Assembly (NCBI RefSeq): GCF_047461615.1
Contig: NZ_JANSHI010000004.1
Span: 73,518-137,517, forward strand
Direction of reading: 5' to 3'
DNA length: 64,000 nucleotides
Source: Thermostichus sp047461615
GTDB lineage: Bacteria; Cyanobacteriota; Cyanobacteriia; Thermostichales; Thermostichaceae
Shown piece by piece: positions 51,501 to 59,514 of this stretch; position 1 is the stretch's first letter; every line of letters starts with the position of its first letter. The notes beneath the pieces are model-generated. The model searched no databases. It saw only the letters and a program-made list of their open reading frames with translations, and was not told where the DNA came from. The position numbers and the translations under genes were made by a program.

Positions 51501-52523
51501 ATCAAGACCTACGGCGAGTCGCTGGCGCAGGTGCTCTGCCTGCTGGGGGTGCGTCCTAAGCCAGATGCCCTGGGGCGGGTAAACAAAGTGGAGCTCATCC
51601 CCCTGGAGGAGCTGGGGCGGCCCCGCATTGACGTGGTGGTGAACTGTTCCGGGGTATTCCGGGATCTCTTTGTCAACCAAATGGCCCTCCTCGACCGGGC
51701 AGTGAAGCTAGCAGCCCTAGCCGATGAGCCGCTGGAGCTGAACTTTGTGCGCAAGCATGCCCTACAGCAGGCAGAAGAATTGGGGCTGACCCTGGAGCAG
51801 GCGGCAACGCGGGTCTTTTCCAACGCTTCTGGCTCCTACTCGGCCAACATCAGCCTGGCAGTGGAAAACAGCTCTTGGGAGGACGAAAGCGAGCTGCGGG
51901 AGATGTACCTATCCCGCAAGTCCTTTGCCTTCGGCTCCAATTTGCCCAACCAGCAGATGCGGCAGCTTTTTGAGGCCAGCCTGAAGACGGTGGATGTAAC
52001 CTTCCAAAACCTGGATTCGTCGGAGATTAGTCTGACAGACGTCAGCCACTACTTTGATGCGGATCCCACCAAACTGGTGCAGAGCCTGCGCCCCGACGGC
52101 AAGGCTCCCTCAGCCTACATTGCCGATACCACCACGCCCAACGCCCAGATCCGCACCCTGAGCGAGACCATTCGCCTGGACGCTCGCACCAAGCTCCTCA
52201 ACCCCAAGTGGTATGAGGGCATGCTCAAGCACGGCTACGAAGGGGTGCGGGAGATTGCCAAGCGGCTGGTGAACACCTCTGGCTGGTCGGCCACGGCAGG
52301 TGCGGTGGACAACTGGATCTATGAGGAGGCCAACGAGACCTTTATCAAGGACGAGGCAATGCGGCAGCGCCTCATGAACCTCAACCCCCACTCCTTCCGG
52401 CGCATCGTCGGCACCCTGCTGGAGGTGCATGGGCGTGGCTACTGGCAAACTTCCCAAGCCAACATCGAGCGCCTGCAGGAGCTGTATCAGGAAGTGGAAG
52501 ACCGGATCGAGGGGGTGGAGTAG
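48561..52523 (+). CDS. chlH: Magnesium chelatase subunit H
   Basis: The 1320-aa porphyrin-binding catalytic subunit that, with ChlI and ChlD, inserts Mg2+ into protoporphyrin IX, the first committed step of chlorophyll synthesis. The N-terminal region (MKVVYVVLEPQYQSALTAAV), PVFAGGLDFSKPVNEFF, AITIFSFPPDKGNVGTAAYLDVFASI, and the CobN-like core FGTHGSLEFMPGKQIGMSSECYPDNLIG, SLPNLYYYAANNPSEATIAKRR are all present, and the C-terminus (AGAVDNWIYEEANETFI, LEVHGRGYW) is complete. ATG at 48561 is used; a start 27 bases earlier is possible. It is not adjacent to chlI or chlD. Confidence 0.97.
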   Translation: MFTLVKPITRHVAPAEVGDRRLMKVVYVVLEPQYQSALTAAVQRINAHNPKLAVELSGYLVEELRDPSGYEAFQRDLETANVFIGSLIFIEDIAQKVVQAVEPLRERLDAVVVFPSMPEVMRLNKLGSFSMAQLGQSKSAIAQFMRKRQQGSSFQEGMLKLLQTLPKVLKYLPFDKAQDARNFMLSFQYWLGGSRENLENFLLMLADRYLPGMRGQLSFAEPVTYLEMGIWHPLAPQMFASLAEYWDWYNAREDLPEDVKDPLAPCVGLVLQRTHLVTGDDAHYVAMVQELESRGARVVPVFAGGLDFSKPVNEFFWNEQKTAPIVDVVVSLTGFALVGGPARQDHPKAVETLKRLNRPYMVALPLVFQSTEEWANSDLGLHPVQVALQVAIPELDGAIEPIILSGRDAVTGKAHAMQDRIELIAARAIKWANLRRKPKIEKKIAITIFSFPPDKGNVGTAAYLDVFASIHRVMQALAHNGYDLGPELPKTPQELMESILHDPQAQYASPELNVAAKLSVREYEALTPYVKAIEKYWGPAPGHLNTDGQNLLIYGKHFGNVFIGVQPTFGYEGDPMRLLFSRSASPHHGFAAYYTYLEKVWKADVVIHFGTHGSLEFMPGKQIGMSSECYPDNLIGSLPNLYYYAANNPSEATIAKRRGYACTISYLTPPAENAGLYKGLQELRELIGSYQTLREGARGIAIVNAICDKARLVNLDKDVELPTVDAAQLTLEERDTVVGKLYAKLMEIESRLLPCGLHVIGAPPTAEEAIATLVSIASIDRPEEGILGLPRIIAQSLGRDIDEIYRNRDRGHLADTELLDRINKACHKAVAALVQEQTDAQGRVSRVAKLNFFNMGRQAPWLVALKEAGYPQVDPDLLKPLFEFLEECLKQITADYELGSLLRALEGEYIPPGPGGDPIRNPNVLPTGRNIHALDPQSIPTAAAIRSAEIVVERLLARELSANGGRYPETISVVLWGTDNIKTYGESLAQVLCLLGVRPKPDALGRVNKVELIPLEELGRPRIDVVVNCSGVFRDLFVNQMALLDRAVKLAALADEPLELNFVRKHALQQAEELGLTLEQAATRVFSNASGSYSANISLAVENSSWEDESELREMYLSRKSFAFGSNLPNQQMRQLFEASLKTVDVTFQNLDSSEISLTDVSHYFDADPTKLVQSLRPDGKAPSAYIADTTTPNAQIRTLSETIRLDARTKLLNPKWYEGMLKHGYEGVREIAKRLVNTSGWSATAGAVDNWIYEEANETFIKDEAMRQRLMNLNPHSFRRIVGTLLEVHGRGYWQTSQANIERLQELYQEVEDRIEGVE

Positions 52524-52611
52524 CTGGTCAAGGCCATCCCCGCAGAGGAGAGCTGAGGCTTCTCCTTGCATTTGCTGGCATAAGGGGGTTGGTAGCAAAG
52601 CCCCCAGAAAG

Positions 52612-52635
52612 TTCGCCCTCTGGCGCTAGGGCGAA
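52612..52635. terminator. Hairpin between convergent chlH and gatC
   Basis: TTCGCCCT, 8-base loop, AGGGCGAA form a perfect 8-bp stem in the 132-bp gap between the two convergent genes. There is no adjacent T run, so it may act as a weak or Rho-assisted bidirectional terminator or simply as mRNA end protection. Confidence 0.4.
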
Positions 52636-52655
52636 GGCCGGCAGGAGTGCAGCTT

Positions 52656-52949
52656 TTAGCTTTCCTCTTCCAAAATGCGGGGCACCTTGAAGAACATGTC
52701 GACGCGGTCGGGGGCGTTAGCTAGGATCCCCTCGACATTGGCGTAGGGCTCCACCTCATCGGGGCGAGTGGGCAGCTCGATATCGAGGACATGGAAAGTA
52801 GGCTCTACGCCTTCAGTGTCCAGCTCTTTAAGCTGTTCTACGTAGGCCAGAATATCTGCTAGCTGCTGGGTAAACTGGATTTCCTCTTCCTCAGTGAGCT
52901 CTAGCCGCGCCAGGTGAGCGACGTGGCGTACTTCTTCGCGAGTCAGCAT
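52656..52949 (-). CDS. gatC: Asp/Glu-tRNA amidotransferase subunit GatC
   Basis: The 97-aa small subunit of GatCAB, which converts Glu-tRNA(Gln) to Gln-tRNA(Gln). It wraps around GatA and stabilises the complex. The sequence MLTREEVRHVAHLARLELTEEE, then FTQQLADILAYVEQLKELDTEGVEPTFHV, and DRVDMFFKVPRILEEES is the standard GatC pattern. gatA and gatB are not adjacent. Confidence 0.96.
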   Translation of the reverse strand: MLTREEVRHVAHLARLELTEEEEIQFTQQLADILAYVEQLKELDTEGVEPTFHVLDIELPTRPDEVEPYANVEGILANAPDRVDMFFKVPRILEEES

Positions 52950-52997
52950 TGCTTCCTTGGCCCTATGGGCTACCGATGAGTTTACCTTAGCCAGACC

Positions 52998-53519
52998 TCA
53001 AAAGAGCTCCAGGTTGGCACGCCCTGTGGTTTTGAGCCAGTTTTGGGCCTCGATGTAGTTGTTGGGGGCAATGCGAATGGCACGGATCCAGTATCGGGCA
53101 GCTTCGTCAAATAGGGCCTCAGCCGTTTCTTCATCCCCAGCTTGCAGACTCTGCTCACCTTTGTGGTGCAGCAAAACGGCAATGTTGTTGAGGGCAGAGC
53201 AGAGGCGGGGGTTGAGCTCTAGGGCCTGGTGGTAGTACTCCAGGGCCTTGTCCAGGTCTCCAGTGCTTTGGTAAATCAGGCCCATGTTGTAGAGGATGTA
53301 GCTGCGGTCTTGGTCGTCCTTCTCTAAAGCCAAAGCCTCGCGGTAGTTTTCTAGGGCCTCGGCATATTCCCCTTCGCTTTGGGCCGCCATGCCGTCTCGG
53401 TAGTAGGCAAAGGCTTTCTTCTCCTCCGAACTCACCCCCGGCAGCAACTTGAGGATTAGATCAGCCAGGACAGTGAAGGTTTTGTCGATGAAGTTGTCGT
53501 TCTTCATGCCGCGGGGCAT
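52998..53519 (-). CDS. ycf3: Photosystem I assembly protein Ycf3
   Basis: A 173-aa TPR protein needed to assemble photosystem I, where it holds PsaA/PsaB-containing intermediates at the thylakoid. The N-terminus (MPRGMKNDNFIDKTFTVLAD) is diagnostic. Three tetratricopeptide repeats follow: FAYYRDGMAAQSEGEYAEALENYREAL, ILYNMGLIYQSTGDLDKALEYYHQALELNP, and LNNIAVLLHHKGEQ with an extended third unit. It is preceded 48 bases downstream on the same strand by gatC. Confidence 0.96.
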   Translation of the reverse strand: MPRGMKNDNFIDKTFTVLADLILKLLPGVSSEEKKAFAYYRDGMAAQSEGEYAEALENYREALALEKDDQDRSYILYNMGLIYQSTGDLDKALEYYHQALELNPRLCSALNNIAVLLHHKGEQSLQAGDEETAEALFDEAARYWIRAIRIAPNNYIEAQNWLKTTGRANLELF

Positions 53520-53574
53520 GGTTGACCTCCCCTAGGGTGCCTCTTCTTTGCGTTGTACCACGCCCACAAAACCC

Positions 53575-53874
53575 CTAGGTTGAGCTTTGCCCAGAAGAGG
53601 CCGAGCGGCGCTTGCTTAGGCGCACCGGGTGCCACTGTACGGTTTCACCAGGGGAGACTTCCAGTTCACAAGTAGTGTCGATGAGCCGTTGCGCCTGGGC
53701 TTGGGGAGTGGGGTAGCGGGCCAGATCCGCATCCACCAGATGGGGATGTTCTTGAAGCAGCCGCACGAGGAACTCCTGCAATTCCTCAGAGCTGAGAAAT
53801 TGCTCTGGCAGGCCCGGGATCAGCAGCACGTAGTGATTGGCAGCGCGGAGCGGTTCGGGTTGGGGGTCTGACAT
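53575..53874 (-). CDS. Conserved-looking hypothetical protein, about 99 aa
   Basis: I do not recognise a named family. From the ATG at 53874 the protein is acidic and well behaved: NHYVLLIPGLPEQFLSSEELQEFLVRLLQEHP, ARYPTPQAQAQRLIDTTCELEVSPGETVQWHPVRLSKR. The longer frame to 54015 would overlap trpS and is less protein-like, so the shorter form is preferred. It lies between ycf3 and trpS, which diverges from it. Confidence 0.65.
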   Translation of the reverse strand: MSDPQPEPLRAANHYVLLIPGLPEQFLSSEELQEFLVRLLQEHPHLVDADLARYPTPQAQAQRLIDTTCELEVSPGETVQWHPVRLSKRRSASSGQSST

Positions 53875-53964
53875 ATGAGTGTCAGGAAGGGCTGCAACTC
53901 TCTTGGTATTCTGAAAAAGACTTTCTTGGCTTTTGTCTGCCGTCTTGTGGGCTTTGAGAGTGCT

Positions 53965-54975
53965 ATGGCCAAGCCGCGCACCTTTTCCGGCATTCAGCCC
54001 TCTGGTGAGCTGCACCTGGGCAATTACCTAGGGGCGATTAAAAACTGGGTGGCCGACCAGGAGCACTACGAGAACTTCTTTTGCATTGTGGATCAGCACG
54101 CGGTCACTGTGCCCCAGGATCCCAAGCTGTTGAGGGAGCGCACCCGTTCCCTGTTTGCCCTTTATTTGGCCTGTGGCCTCAAGCTGGAGTATTGTGTGCT
54201 GTTTGTGCAGTCCCATGTGCCTGCCCATACGGAGCTGGCCTGGCTGTTTGCCACTATCACTCCCATGAACTGGGCAGAGCGCATGATCCAGTACAAGGAA
54301 AAGAAAGAAAAACAGGGAGAGGAGACAAGTGTTGGCCTGTTTAGCTACCCCATTCTGCAGGCGGCGGACATTCTCCTCTACCAGCCCAAGTACGTGCCCG
54401 TGGGAGAGGATCAGCGGCAGCATATTGAGCTGTGTCGGGACATTGCCCGCCGCTTTAATGACCGCTTTGGGCAGACCTTTGTCATCCCTGAGGCATTAAT
54501 TCGTCCGCAAGGGGCGCGGATCATGAGCTTGACCGATGGCACCCGCAAGATGTCCAAGTCAGATCCCTCCGAGTTCAGCCGCATCCACCTGCTGGACAGC
54601 CCGGATGCCATTCGCAAAAAGATTCAAAAAGCCAAGACCGACTCCATCCGAGGCATTACCTTTGACGACCCGGCCCGCCCAGAAGCCCACAATTTGCTGA
54701 CGATCTACATGCTCACCTCCGGCAAGAGCAAGGAGGAGGTAGCGGCTGAATGTGCCGAGATGGGATGGGGGCAGTTCAAACCCCTGCTTGCCGACAGCAT
54801 TATCGCCACTCTAGAGCCCATTCAAAAGCGCTACCAGGAGCTCTGGAGTGACCCTGGCTACCTCCACGAGCTAATGCGGGAAAATGCTGCCAAGGCCCGT
54901 GCCGTGGCCGAGCAAACCCTCCAAAAGGTGCGAGATGCAATGGGGTTTCTGAGCCTTGAGGGATCCCTCACTTAG
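53965..54975 (+). CDS. trpS: Tryptophanyl-tRNA synthetase
   Basis: Charges tRNA(Trp). A class I synthetase of 336 aa with the HIGH-equivalent in SGIQPSGELHLGNYLGAI and the KMSKS loop in LTDGTRKMSKSDPSE. HAVTVPQDPK, MNWAERMIQYKEKK, QAADILLYQPKYVPVGEDQRQHIEL are TrpRS signatures. ATG at 53965 gives the standard N-terminus MAKPRTFSGIQPSG. Its end overlaps the convergent EamA gene by 8 bases. Confidence 0.97.
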   Translation: MAKPRTFSGIQPSGELHLGNYLGAIKNWVADQEHYENFFCIVDQHAVTVPQDPKLLRERTRSLFALYLACGLKLEYCVLFVQSHVPAHTELAWLFATITPMNWAERMIQYKEKKEKQGEETSVGLFSYPILQAADILLYQPKYVPVGEDQRQHIELCRDIARRFNDRFGQTFVIPEALIRPQGARIMSLTDGTRKMSKSDPSEFSRIHLLDSPDAIRKKIQKAKTDSIRGITFDDPARPEAHNLLTIYMLTSGKSKEEVAAECAEMGWGQFKPLLADSIIATLEPIQKRYQELWSDPGYLHELMRENAAKARAVAEQTLQKVRDAMGFLSLEGSLT

Positions 54976-55966
54976 GCCCCTCGCGAACTTCGACAGGGCT
55001 AGGGGCAAGGCCCAGCTCGGCCAGGATCCCTTTCCAAACCAGAGGCAAGCGCTCCTGCCATTTTTGCCGGTGGTTGATCACGTACACGCAGAGCAGAGTA
55101 ATGCCTACGCCCACCCACTGCTGCGGGGTGAGGGTCTCGCCCAGGAGGGTGCTGCCGAAGAAAAGGGCAAACACGGGGGTGAGAAAGGTTAGGGAGCTGA
55201 ACTCGGTGAGATTTTCCTGGGAGGCGAAGTAGAAGAAGAGGGCATAGGCCACAGCGCTTCCCATCACCGAGGCGTAGAGTAGATCCAGCCAATGGATGCC
55301 GCTTAGGTGCTGCCACTGCTCGCTTTCTGTCAGCGCCGAAAGCAGGACCAAGGGCAGGCTACCCAGCACCATGTGCCAGCCGGTCGCCAACACGGGATCC
55401 GCCACCTCTGCCACCTTGGGCATCATCACGGTGCCGATGGCCATTGACAGCGAAGCCAGCAACATCCAGCCAACGCCAGCTCCTAGCTGCAGGGATCCCC
55501 CCCCTCCAAGGCCAATAAGGCCGATGCCGAAAACTCCTAGCCCCAAGCTCAGCCAGCCCAGCACCCCCAGCCGCTCCCCGTAAAACCAGGTGGCCAGCAG
55601 GGCTACCACCAGGGGCTGCGAGTCAATTAGCACAGATCCCAAGCCGGCGCCGGTTTCCTGCAGTCCTTGCGCCAAAAATCCCTGAAAGCAGGTGGCGTCC
55701 ACCAGGGCAAAGGCCAAGACCCACAGCCAGCCCTGCAGTCCCTGGGGATGCCAGGGCTGAGACGCTCCGGAGGCCCGCCCCTGCCAGATCCGGAAGGCCA
55801 AAACCAGGATCCCGGCCGGCAACAGCCTCAGAATGGCAATGAAGAGCGGAGTGGTCTCAGAGAGGGCATCTCGCATCGCCACCATTGCCGAACCCCAAAG
55901 GAAAAACGGGGCAATCATCAGCAGGCGTTGCCAGATAGGCTGAGATAACTCGTTGGATTGAGCCAT
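54968..55966 (-). CDS. EamA/DMT-superfamily transporter
   Basis: About 332 aa with ten hydrophobic helices in two repeats of five (EamA domains): MIAPFFLWGSAMVAMRDAL, GLGSVLIDSQPLVVALLATWFYGERLG, then FSSLTFLTPVFALFFGSTLLGETL and QQWVGVGITLLCVYVINHRQKW. These proteins export or import small metabolites such as amino acids or nucleotides; the substrate is unknown. ATG at 55966 (MAQSNE) is chosen over an upstream start. Confidence 0.9.
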   Translation of the reverse strand: MAQSNELSQPIWQRLLMIAPFFLWGSAMVAMRDALSETTPLFIAILRLLPAGILVLAFRIWQGRASGASQPWHPQGLQGWLWVLAFALVDATCFQGFLAQGLQETGAGLGSVLIDSQPLVVALLATWFYGERLGVLGWLSLGLGVFGIGLIGLGGGGSLQLGAGVGWMLLASLSMAIGTVMMPKVAEVADPVLATGWHMVLGSLPLVLLSALTESEQWQHLSGIHWLDLLYASVMGSAVAYALFFYFASQENLTEFSSLTFLTPVFALFFGSTLLGETLTPQQWVGVGITLLCVYVINHRQKWQERLPLVWKGILAELGLAPSPVEVREGPK

Positions 55967-56039
55967 AGGCGCTTCAAACTTGACAACAGAAGTCAACCCC
56001 ATGTTAAGCGCTGCGGCAACCTAGTTACAAACCTTAACT

Positions 56040-56939
56040 ATGGGATCCCTGGAGGGCTTTCTCAACCTAGATAAGCCGGCAGGGCTCACCTCCCACGACT
56101 GCGTGGCGGCAGTGCGGCGAACCTTGCGCACCCGCCAGGTGGGACATGGGGGCACCCTGGATCCGGCGGCAACGGGAGTTTTGCCCATCGCCGTGGGGCG
56201 GGCGACGCGCTTTTTGGCGTTTTTGCCAGGAGACAAGGTCTACCGGGCAACCTTTCGCTTTGGGCAGCGCAGCGACACTGACGATGCCGAGGGGCAGGTG
56301 GAGGTGGGATCCCCTTGTCCAGAGCTAAGTCGCGAGCAGGTGGAGGAATGTCTGCGGGAGTTTGTCGGCGAGATCTGGCAGGTGCCGCCTCTTTACAGCG
56401 CCATCAAACGGCAGGGGAAAAAGCTTTATGAGCTGGCGCGGGCGGGGGCAAAGGCCTCAGAGCTAGGGCTAGAGCCGCGGCGGGTGGTGATTCGGCACCT
56501 GCAGATCCTAGACTGGCGTCCCGGCGAGTTCCCGGAAGTGGATCTGGAGATTGCCTGTGGCCCCGGCACCTACATCCGTGCCCTTGCCCGCGATGTGGGG
56601 GAAAAGCTTGGCTGTGGCGGCTTGATGAGCCAGCTGCGGCGGCTGCAAAGTGGCCCTTTTCGCCTTGAAGAGAGTTGGCCGCTAGAGGTGTGGCAGGGAT
56701 CTGCCAATCCTGCTGCTGCCCTGCTGCCCATTGAGTGGGGCTTTGCCAGCTGGGAGTCAGTTTCTCTGTCACCCTCAGACAGCCGACGCTGGCAGCAAGG
56801 TCAGGCCATTCCTCTGGATCCCGCTCAGGCCACTGCCGAGACCCTGCGGGTGAAAAGCCACCAGGGAGAGTTTTTGGGGTTGGGACAACGCCAGGGCAGA
56901 TTGCTCAAGCCGCTGCGGGTGCTGTTGCCGGATTCCTGA
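56040..56939 (+). CDS. truB: tRNA pseudouridine-55 synthase TruB
   Basis: Makes pseudouridine 55 in the T-loop of tRNAs. The N-terminus GFLNLDKPAGLTSHDCV and the catalytic motif VGHGGTLDPAATGVLPIAVGRATR (Asp41) are clear, followed by KVYRATFRFG, VPPLYSAIKRQGKKLYELAR and CGPGTYIRALARDVGEKL. 299 aa including a C-terminal PUA-like domain. The ATG at 56040 begins at the end of the gap left by the divergent EamA gene. Confidence 0.97.
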   Translation: MGSLEGFLNLDKPAGLTSHDCVAAVRRTLRTRQVGHGGTLDPAATGVLPIAVGRATRFLAFLPGDKVYRATFRFGQRSDTDDAEGQVEVGSPCPELSREQVEECLREFVGEIWQVPPLYSAIKRQGKKLYELARAGAKASELGLEPRRVVIRHLQILDWRPGEFPEVDLEIACGPGTYIRALARDVGEKLGCGGLMSQLRRLQSGPFRLEESWPLEVWQGSANPAAALLPIEWGFASWESVSLSPSDSRRWQQGQAIPLDPAQATAETLRVKSHQGEFLGLGQRQGRLLKPLRVLLPDS

Positions 56940-57052
56940 TTTCCCTGTCGGGGAAAAACCTCCGGTGTGGTAGACTGCGTGAGAGCCAACCAAGGGCGGA
57001 AAACGCCTCAGTGGGTGCAGCTTGCTTGCCGGGAGCAGTTGAAGAGTTCTAT

Positions 57053-57084
57053 TTTTCAACCTAGCCTTTTCAACCTAGCCTTTT
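57053..57084. repeat. Tandem 14-bp repeat in the apcF leader
   Basis: TTTTCAACCTAGCC occurs twice in tandem (57053-57066 and 57067-57080) plus a further TTTT. It ends 28 bases before the apcF ATG, so it sits in the 5' leader or at the promoter. Copy number could vary between strains. Confidence 0.7.
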
Positions 57085-57112
57085 AAGACGCCACAAAAAC
57101 GGAGTTGGGGAT

Positions 57113-57616
57113 ATGCGCGATGCCATAACCACCCTGATCAAAACCTACGACCTGACAGGCCGCTACCTGGATCGGGATGCCATGGACGCTCTTAGGGCCT
57201 TTTACGATTCGGGGTTGCGGCGCATCAAAGCTGTGCAGGTCATCAACCTCAACTCGGTGGACATTGTCAAGACGGCGGCGGCAGCCTTGTTCGCCGAGGT
57301 GCCGGAGCTGATCCGCCCAGGGGGCAACGCCTACACTACCCGCCGCTATGCCACCTGCCTGCGGGATATGGACTACTTCCTGCGCTATGCCTCCTACGCC
57401 CTGGTGGCTGGCGACAACAGCATTTTGGACGAGCGCGTTTTGGCCGGTCTGCGAGAGACCTACAACTCCCTTGGTGTGCCGATTGCTCCAACCGTCATTG
57501 GGATCCAAAACATGAAGCGGCGCACCCTAGAGCTGCTTGGCACCGACGAGGACTACAGCTTTGTAGCCGAGCCCTTCGACTACCTGAGTGCCAAACTCAG
57601 TGAAACCGATATCTAG
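57113..57616 (+). CDS. apcF: Allophycocyanin beta-18 subunit
   Basis: A 167-aa phycobiliprotein of the phycobilisome core that helps pass energy to the terminal emitters. MRDAITTLIKTYDLTGRYLDRDAMDALRAFYDSG is the ApcF N-terminus. The bilin-binding Cys is in RRYATCLRDMDYFLRYASYALVAGD, and ETYNSLGVPIAPTVIGIQNMK is conserved. The C-terminus (FDYLSAKLSETDI) ends as expected. It is a stand-alone gene, as usual for apcF; other core genes are not nearby. Confidence 0.95.
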   Translation: MRDAITTLIKTYDLTGRYLDRDAMDALRAFYDSGLRRIKAVQVINLNSVDIVKTAAAALFAEVPELIRPGGNAYTTRRYATCLRDMDYFLRYASYALVAGDNSILDERVLAGLRETYNSLGVPIAPTVIGIQNMKRRTLELLGTDEDYSFVAEPFDYLSAKLSETDI

Positions 57617-57876
57617 CCTCCTAGAGAGGGCAGGAATCTTCCCAGATCCCTTGCTTTGGTGGGGGTACGTTACCATCGTGGTAGCGCGCTAAGGATCTCC
57701 CGGGAAGGGAAAGAGCGGCCGTGGGGCGCGGCCCGAAGCCTTGTCCTAACTTTCCAGGAAGGCACGGCATCGTTGAACCCAAGCGCGAAGGTCGCCCTTT
57801 GCATGTCCCTCACAGCCTCCCTCGCTGGGGGCAGAAGGGGAGCAGTTGGTGGACTCAAGCCAAAGGCAGCGAAAAC

Positions 57877-58878
57877 ATGAAAGCTGTTGTCATGAACGTG
57901 CCCGGCGGGCCGGAGGTCTTGCAACTCCAGGAAGTGCCCGATCCCCAGATCCGCGGCGAGCGAGAGCTGCTTGTTCGTCTCAAGGCTGCTGGCGTCAACC
58001 CCATCGACACTAAGCTGCGGCGGCGAGGCACCTTCTACCCGGAAGAGATGCCGGCCATCTTGGGGTGTGACGGGGCTGGCGTTGTGGAAGCGGTGGGCTC
58101 TGGAGTGCGGCAGTTTCGGGTTGGCGATGAGGTCTACTTCTGCTATGGCGGCCTGGGCAAGCAACCGGGGAACTATGCTGAGCTGATCGTGGTGGATGAG
58201 CGCTTTGTGGCTCCCAAGCCCAGAACCCTTAGCTTTGCCGAGGCTGCTGCGGCTCCCCTAGTGTTGATCACTGCCTGGGAGGCCCTCTACGAGCGAGGGC
58301 GGCTGCAGGCTGGCCAAAAGGTGCTTATCCACGCCGGCGCCGGAGGGGTAGGTCATGTAGCCATTCAACTAGCCCGTCTGCGGGCCTGCGAGGTGGCCAC
58401 TACGGTGAGCACGCCAGAAAAGGCTGAGTTCGTCCGTTCTCTGGGAGCCAACCTGCCCATCTTCTACCGCCAGACTGACTTTGTGCGGGCTGTCTTAGAC
58501 TGGACGGCTGGGGAAGGAGTGGATCTGGCGCTAGATACCCTGGGCGGCCCAGTACTGGAGCAGACCTTTCCGGCTGTGCGTGTGTACGGCGATCTCGTCA
58601 CGCTGCTGGCGCCTGCTCCGGAGACCGATTGGCGGGTGGCCCGTGACCGCAACCTACGGGTAGGCTTTGAGCTGATGCTCACGCCGATGCTGAAGAATCT
58701 TGTTGCTGCCCAGCAACATCAGGCAGAGATTCTCAGGCAGTGCGCTCGCCTCATCGACCAAGGCCAACTGCGTATCCGTCTCAGCCACACCTTTCCTTTG
58801 GCCGAAGCGGCTGCTGCCCACCGCTTGCTGGAGCAGGGATCCGTTCTCGGCAAAATTGCCTTAACCATTCCCGATTAG
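57877..58878 (+). CDS. Zinc-independent quinone oxidoreductase-type MDR protein
   Basis: 333 aa, a medium-chain dehydrogenase/reductase of the QOR group. MKAVVMNVPGGPEVLQL, LVRLKAAGVNPIDTKLRRR, GCDGAGVVEAVGSGV and the NADPH-binding VLIHAGAGGVGHVAIQLARL are visible; there is no cluster of zinc-binding cysteines, so it is not an alcohol dehydrogenase proper. It probably reduces quinones or other enones with NADPH. ATG at 57877 gives the standard start; the frame is open upstream to 57721. It is about 260 bases after apcF, a gap with no clear gene. Confidence 0.9.
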   Translation: MKAVVMNVPGGPEVLQLQEVPDPQIRGERELLVRLKAAGVNPIDTKLRRRGTFYPEEMPAILGCDGAGVVEAVGSGVRQFRVGDEVYFCYGGLGKQPGNYAELIVVDERFVAPKPRTLSFAEAAAAPLVLITAWEALYERGRLQAGQKVLIHAGAGGVGHVAIQLARLRACEVATTVSTPEKAEFVRSLGANLPIFYRQTDFVRAVLDWTAGEGVDLALDTLGGPVLEQTFPAVRVYGDLVTLLAPAPETDWRVARDRNLRVGFELMLTPMLKNLVAAQQHQAEILRQCARLIDQGQLRIRLSHTFPLAEAAAAHRLLEQGSVLGKIALTIPD

Positions 58879-58911
58879 GCTGGCTAAGGGAGGCCCTGCC
58901 CAGCTCCGCCT

Positions 58912-59481
58912 ATGGCTGACCCACTTACCCCTCACCTGCTGGAGAACGAGAGCTTCTATGAGAACGCCCTCTGCTGGCTGGGGCGGCCGCAGACGGTCTA
59001 TCGGCTGCTGAGCGAAGCGGTTTTCCCACCAATTTCCTCGTGGGTGCGGGGAGAAGTGGATAGCCGTTCTTTTAACCACTGGCAGCCGGAAGACGTGCGC
59101 ACCTTTCTCTACCCGGTGGTGGCCCTAGGAGACGAGGAGACGCTTGTCCTTGCCAGCGAGGCTCTCCTACTTTGCGGCATTGGCACCTACTACAATCCCT
59201 GCGACCTGGCAATTGTGGTGTTCGTGCAGCAGCCCCAAGAGCTGTTTAGCCAACTGATGCAACGCATCCGCCGCACCGAAGCCATCATCACCCGCGGGCC
59301 AGAAGTGCGCATGCTTTCGGAACAGGTGAGCCTGGCCAAGCGAGGACAAGACTACATCAACACCAAATACTTGGTCTGGCCCTACGCCCTTTCTGCTGCC
59401 GCTCAAGAGACTCTGGTTAAGCAAGGGATCAGCATTATTCGCCTTTCACCCCCAGAGGCTGCTTTGCCCTTTGGAGGCTAA
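58912..59481 (+). CDS. Hypothetical protein, 189 aa
   Basis: No family recognised. ENESFYENALCWLGRPQTVYRLLSEAVFPPISSWV, DVRTFLYPVVALGDEETLVLASEALLLCGIGTYY, and YLVWPYALSAAAQETLVKQGISIIRL look like a folded, mostly helical cytosolic protein. It lies 33 bases after the QOR gene and 33 bases before the APH/P-loop fusion, all on the same strand, so it is likely part of that operon. Confidence 0.7.
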   Translation: MADPLTPHLLENESFYENALCWLGRPQTVYRLLSEAVFPPISSWVRGEVDSRSFNHWQPEDVRTFLYPVVALGDEETLVLASEALLLCGIGTYYNPCDLAIVVFVQQPQELFSQLMQRIRRTEAIITRGPEVRMLSEQVSLAKRGQDYINTKYLVWPYALSAAAQETLVKQGISIIRLSPPEAALPFGG

Positions 59482-59514
59482 GCGAAAATAGGGATCCCTT
59501 ATCCCCAGTTTTCT

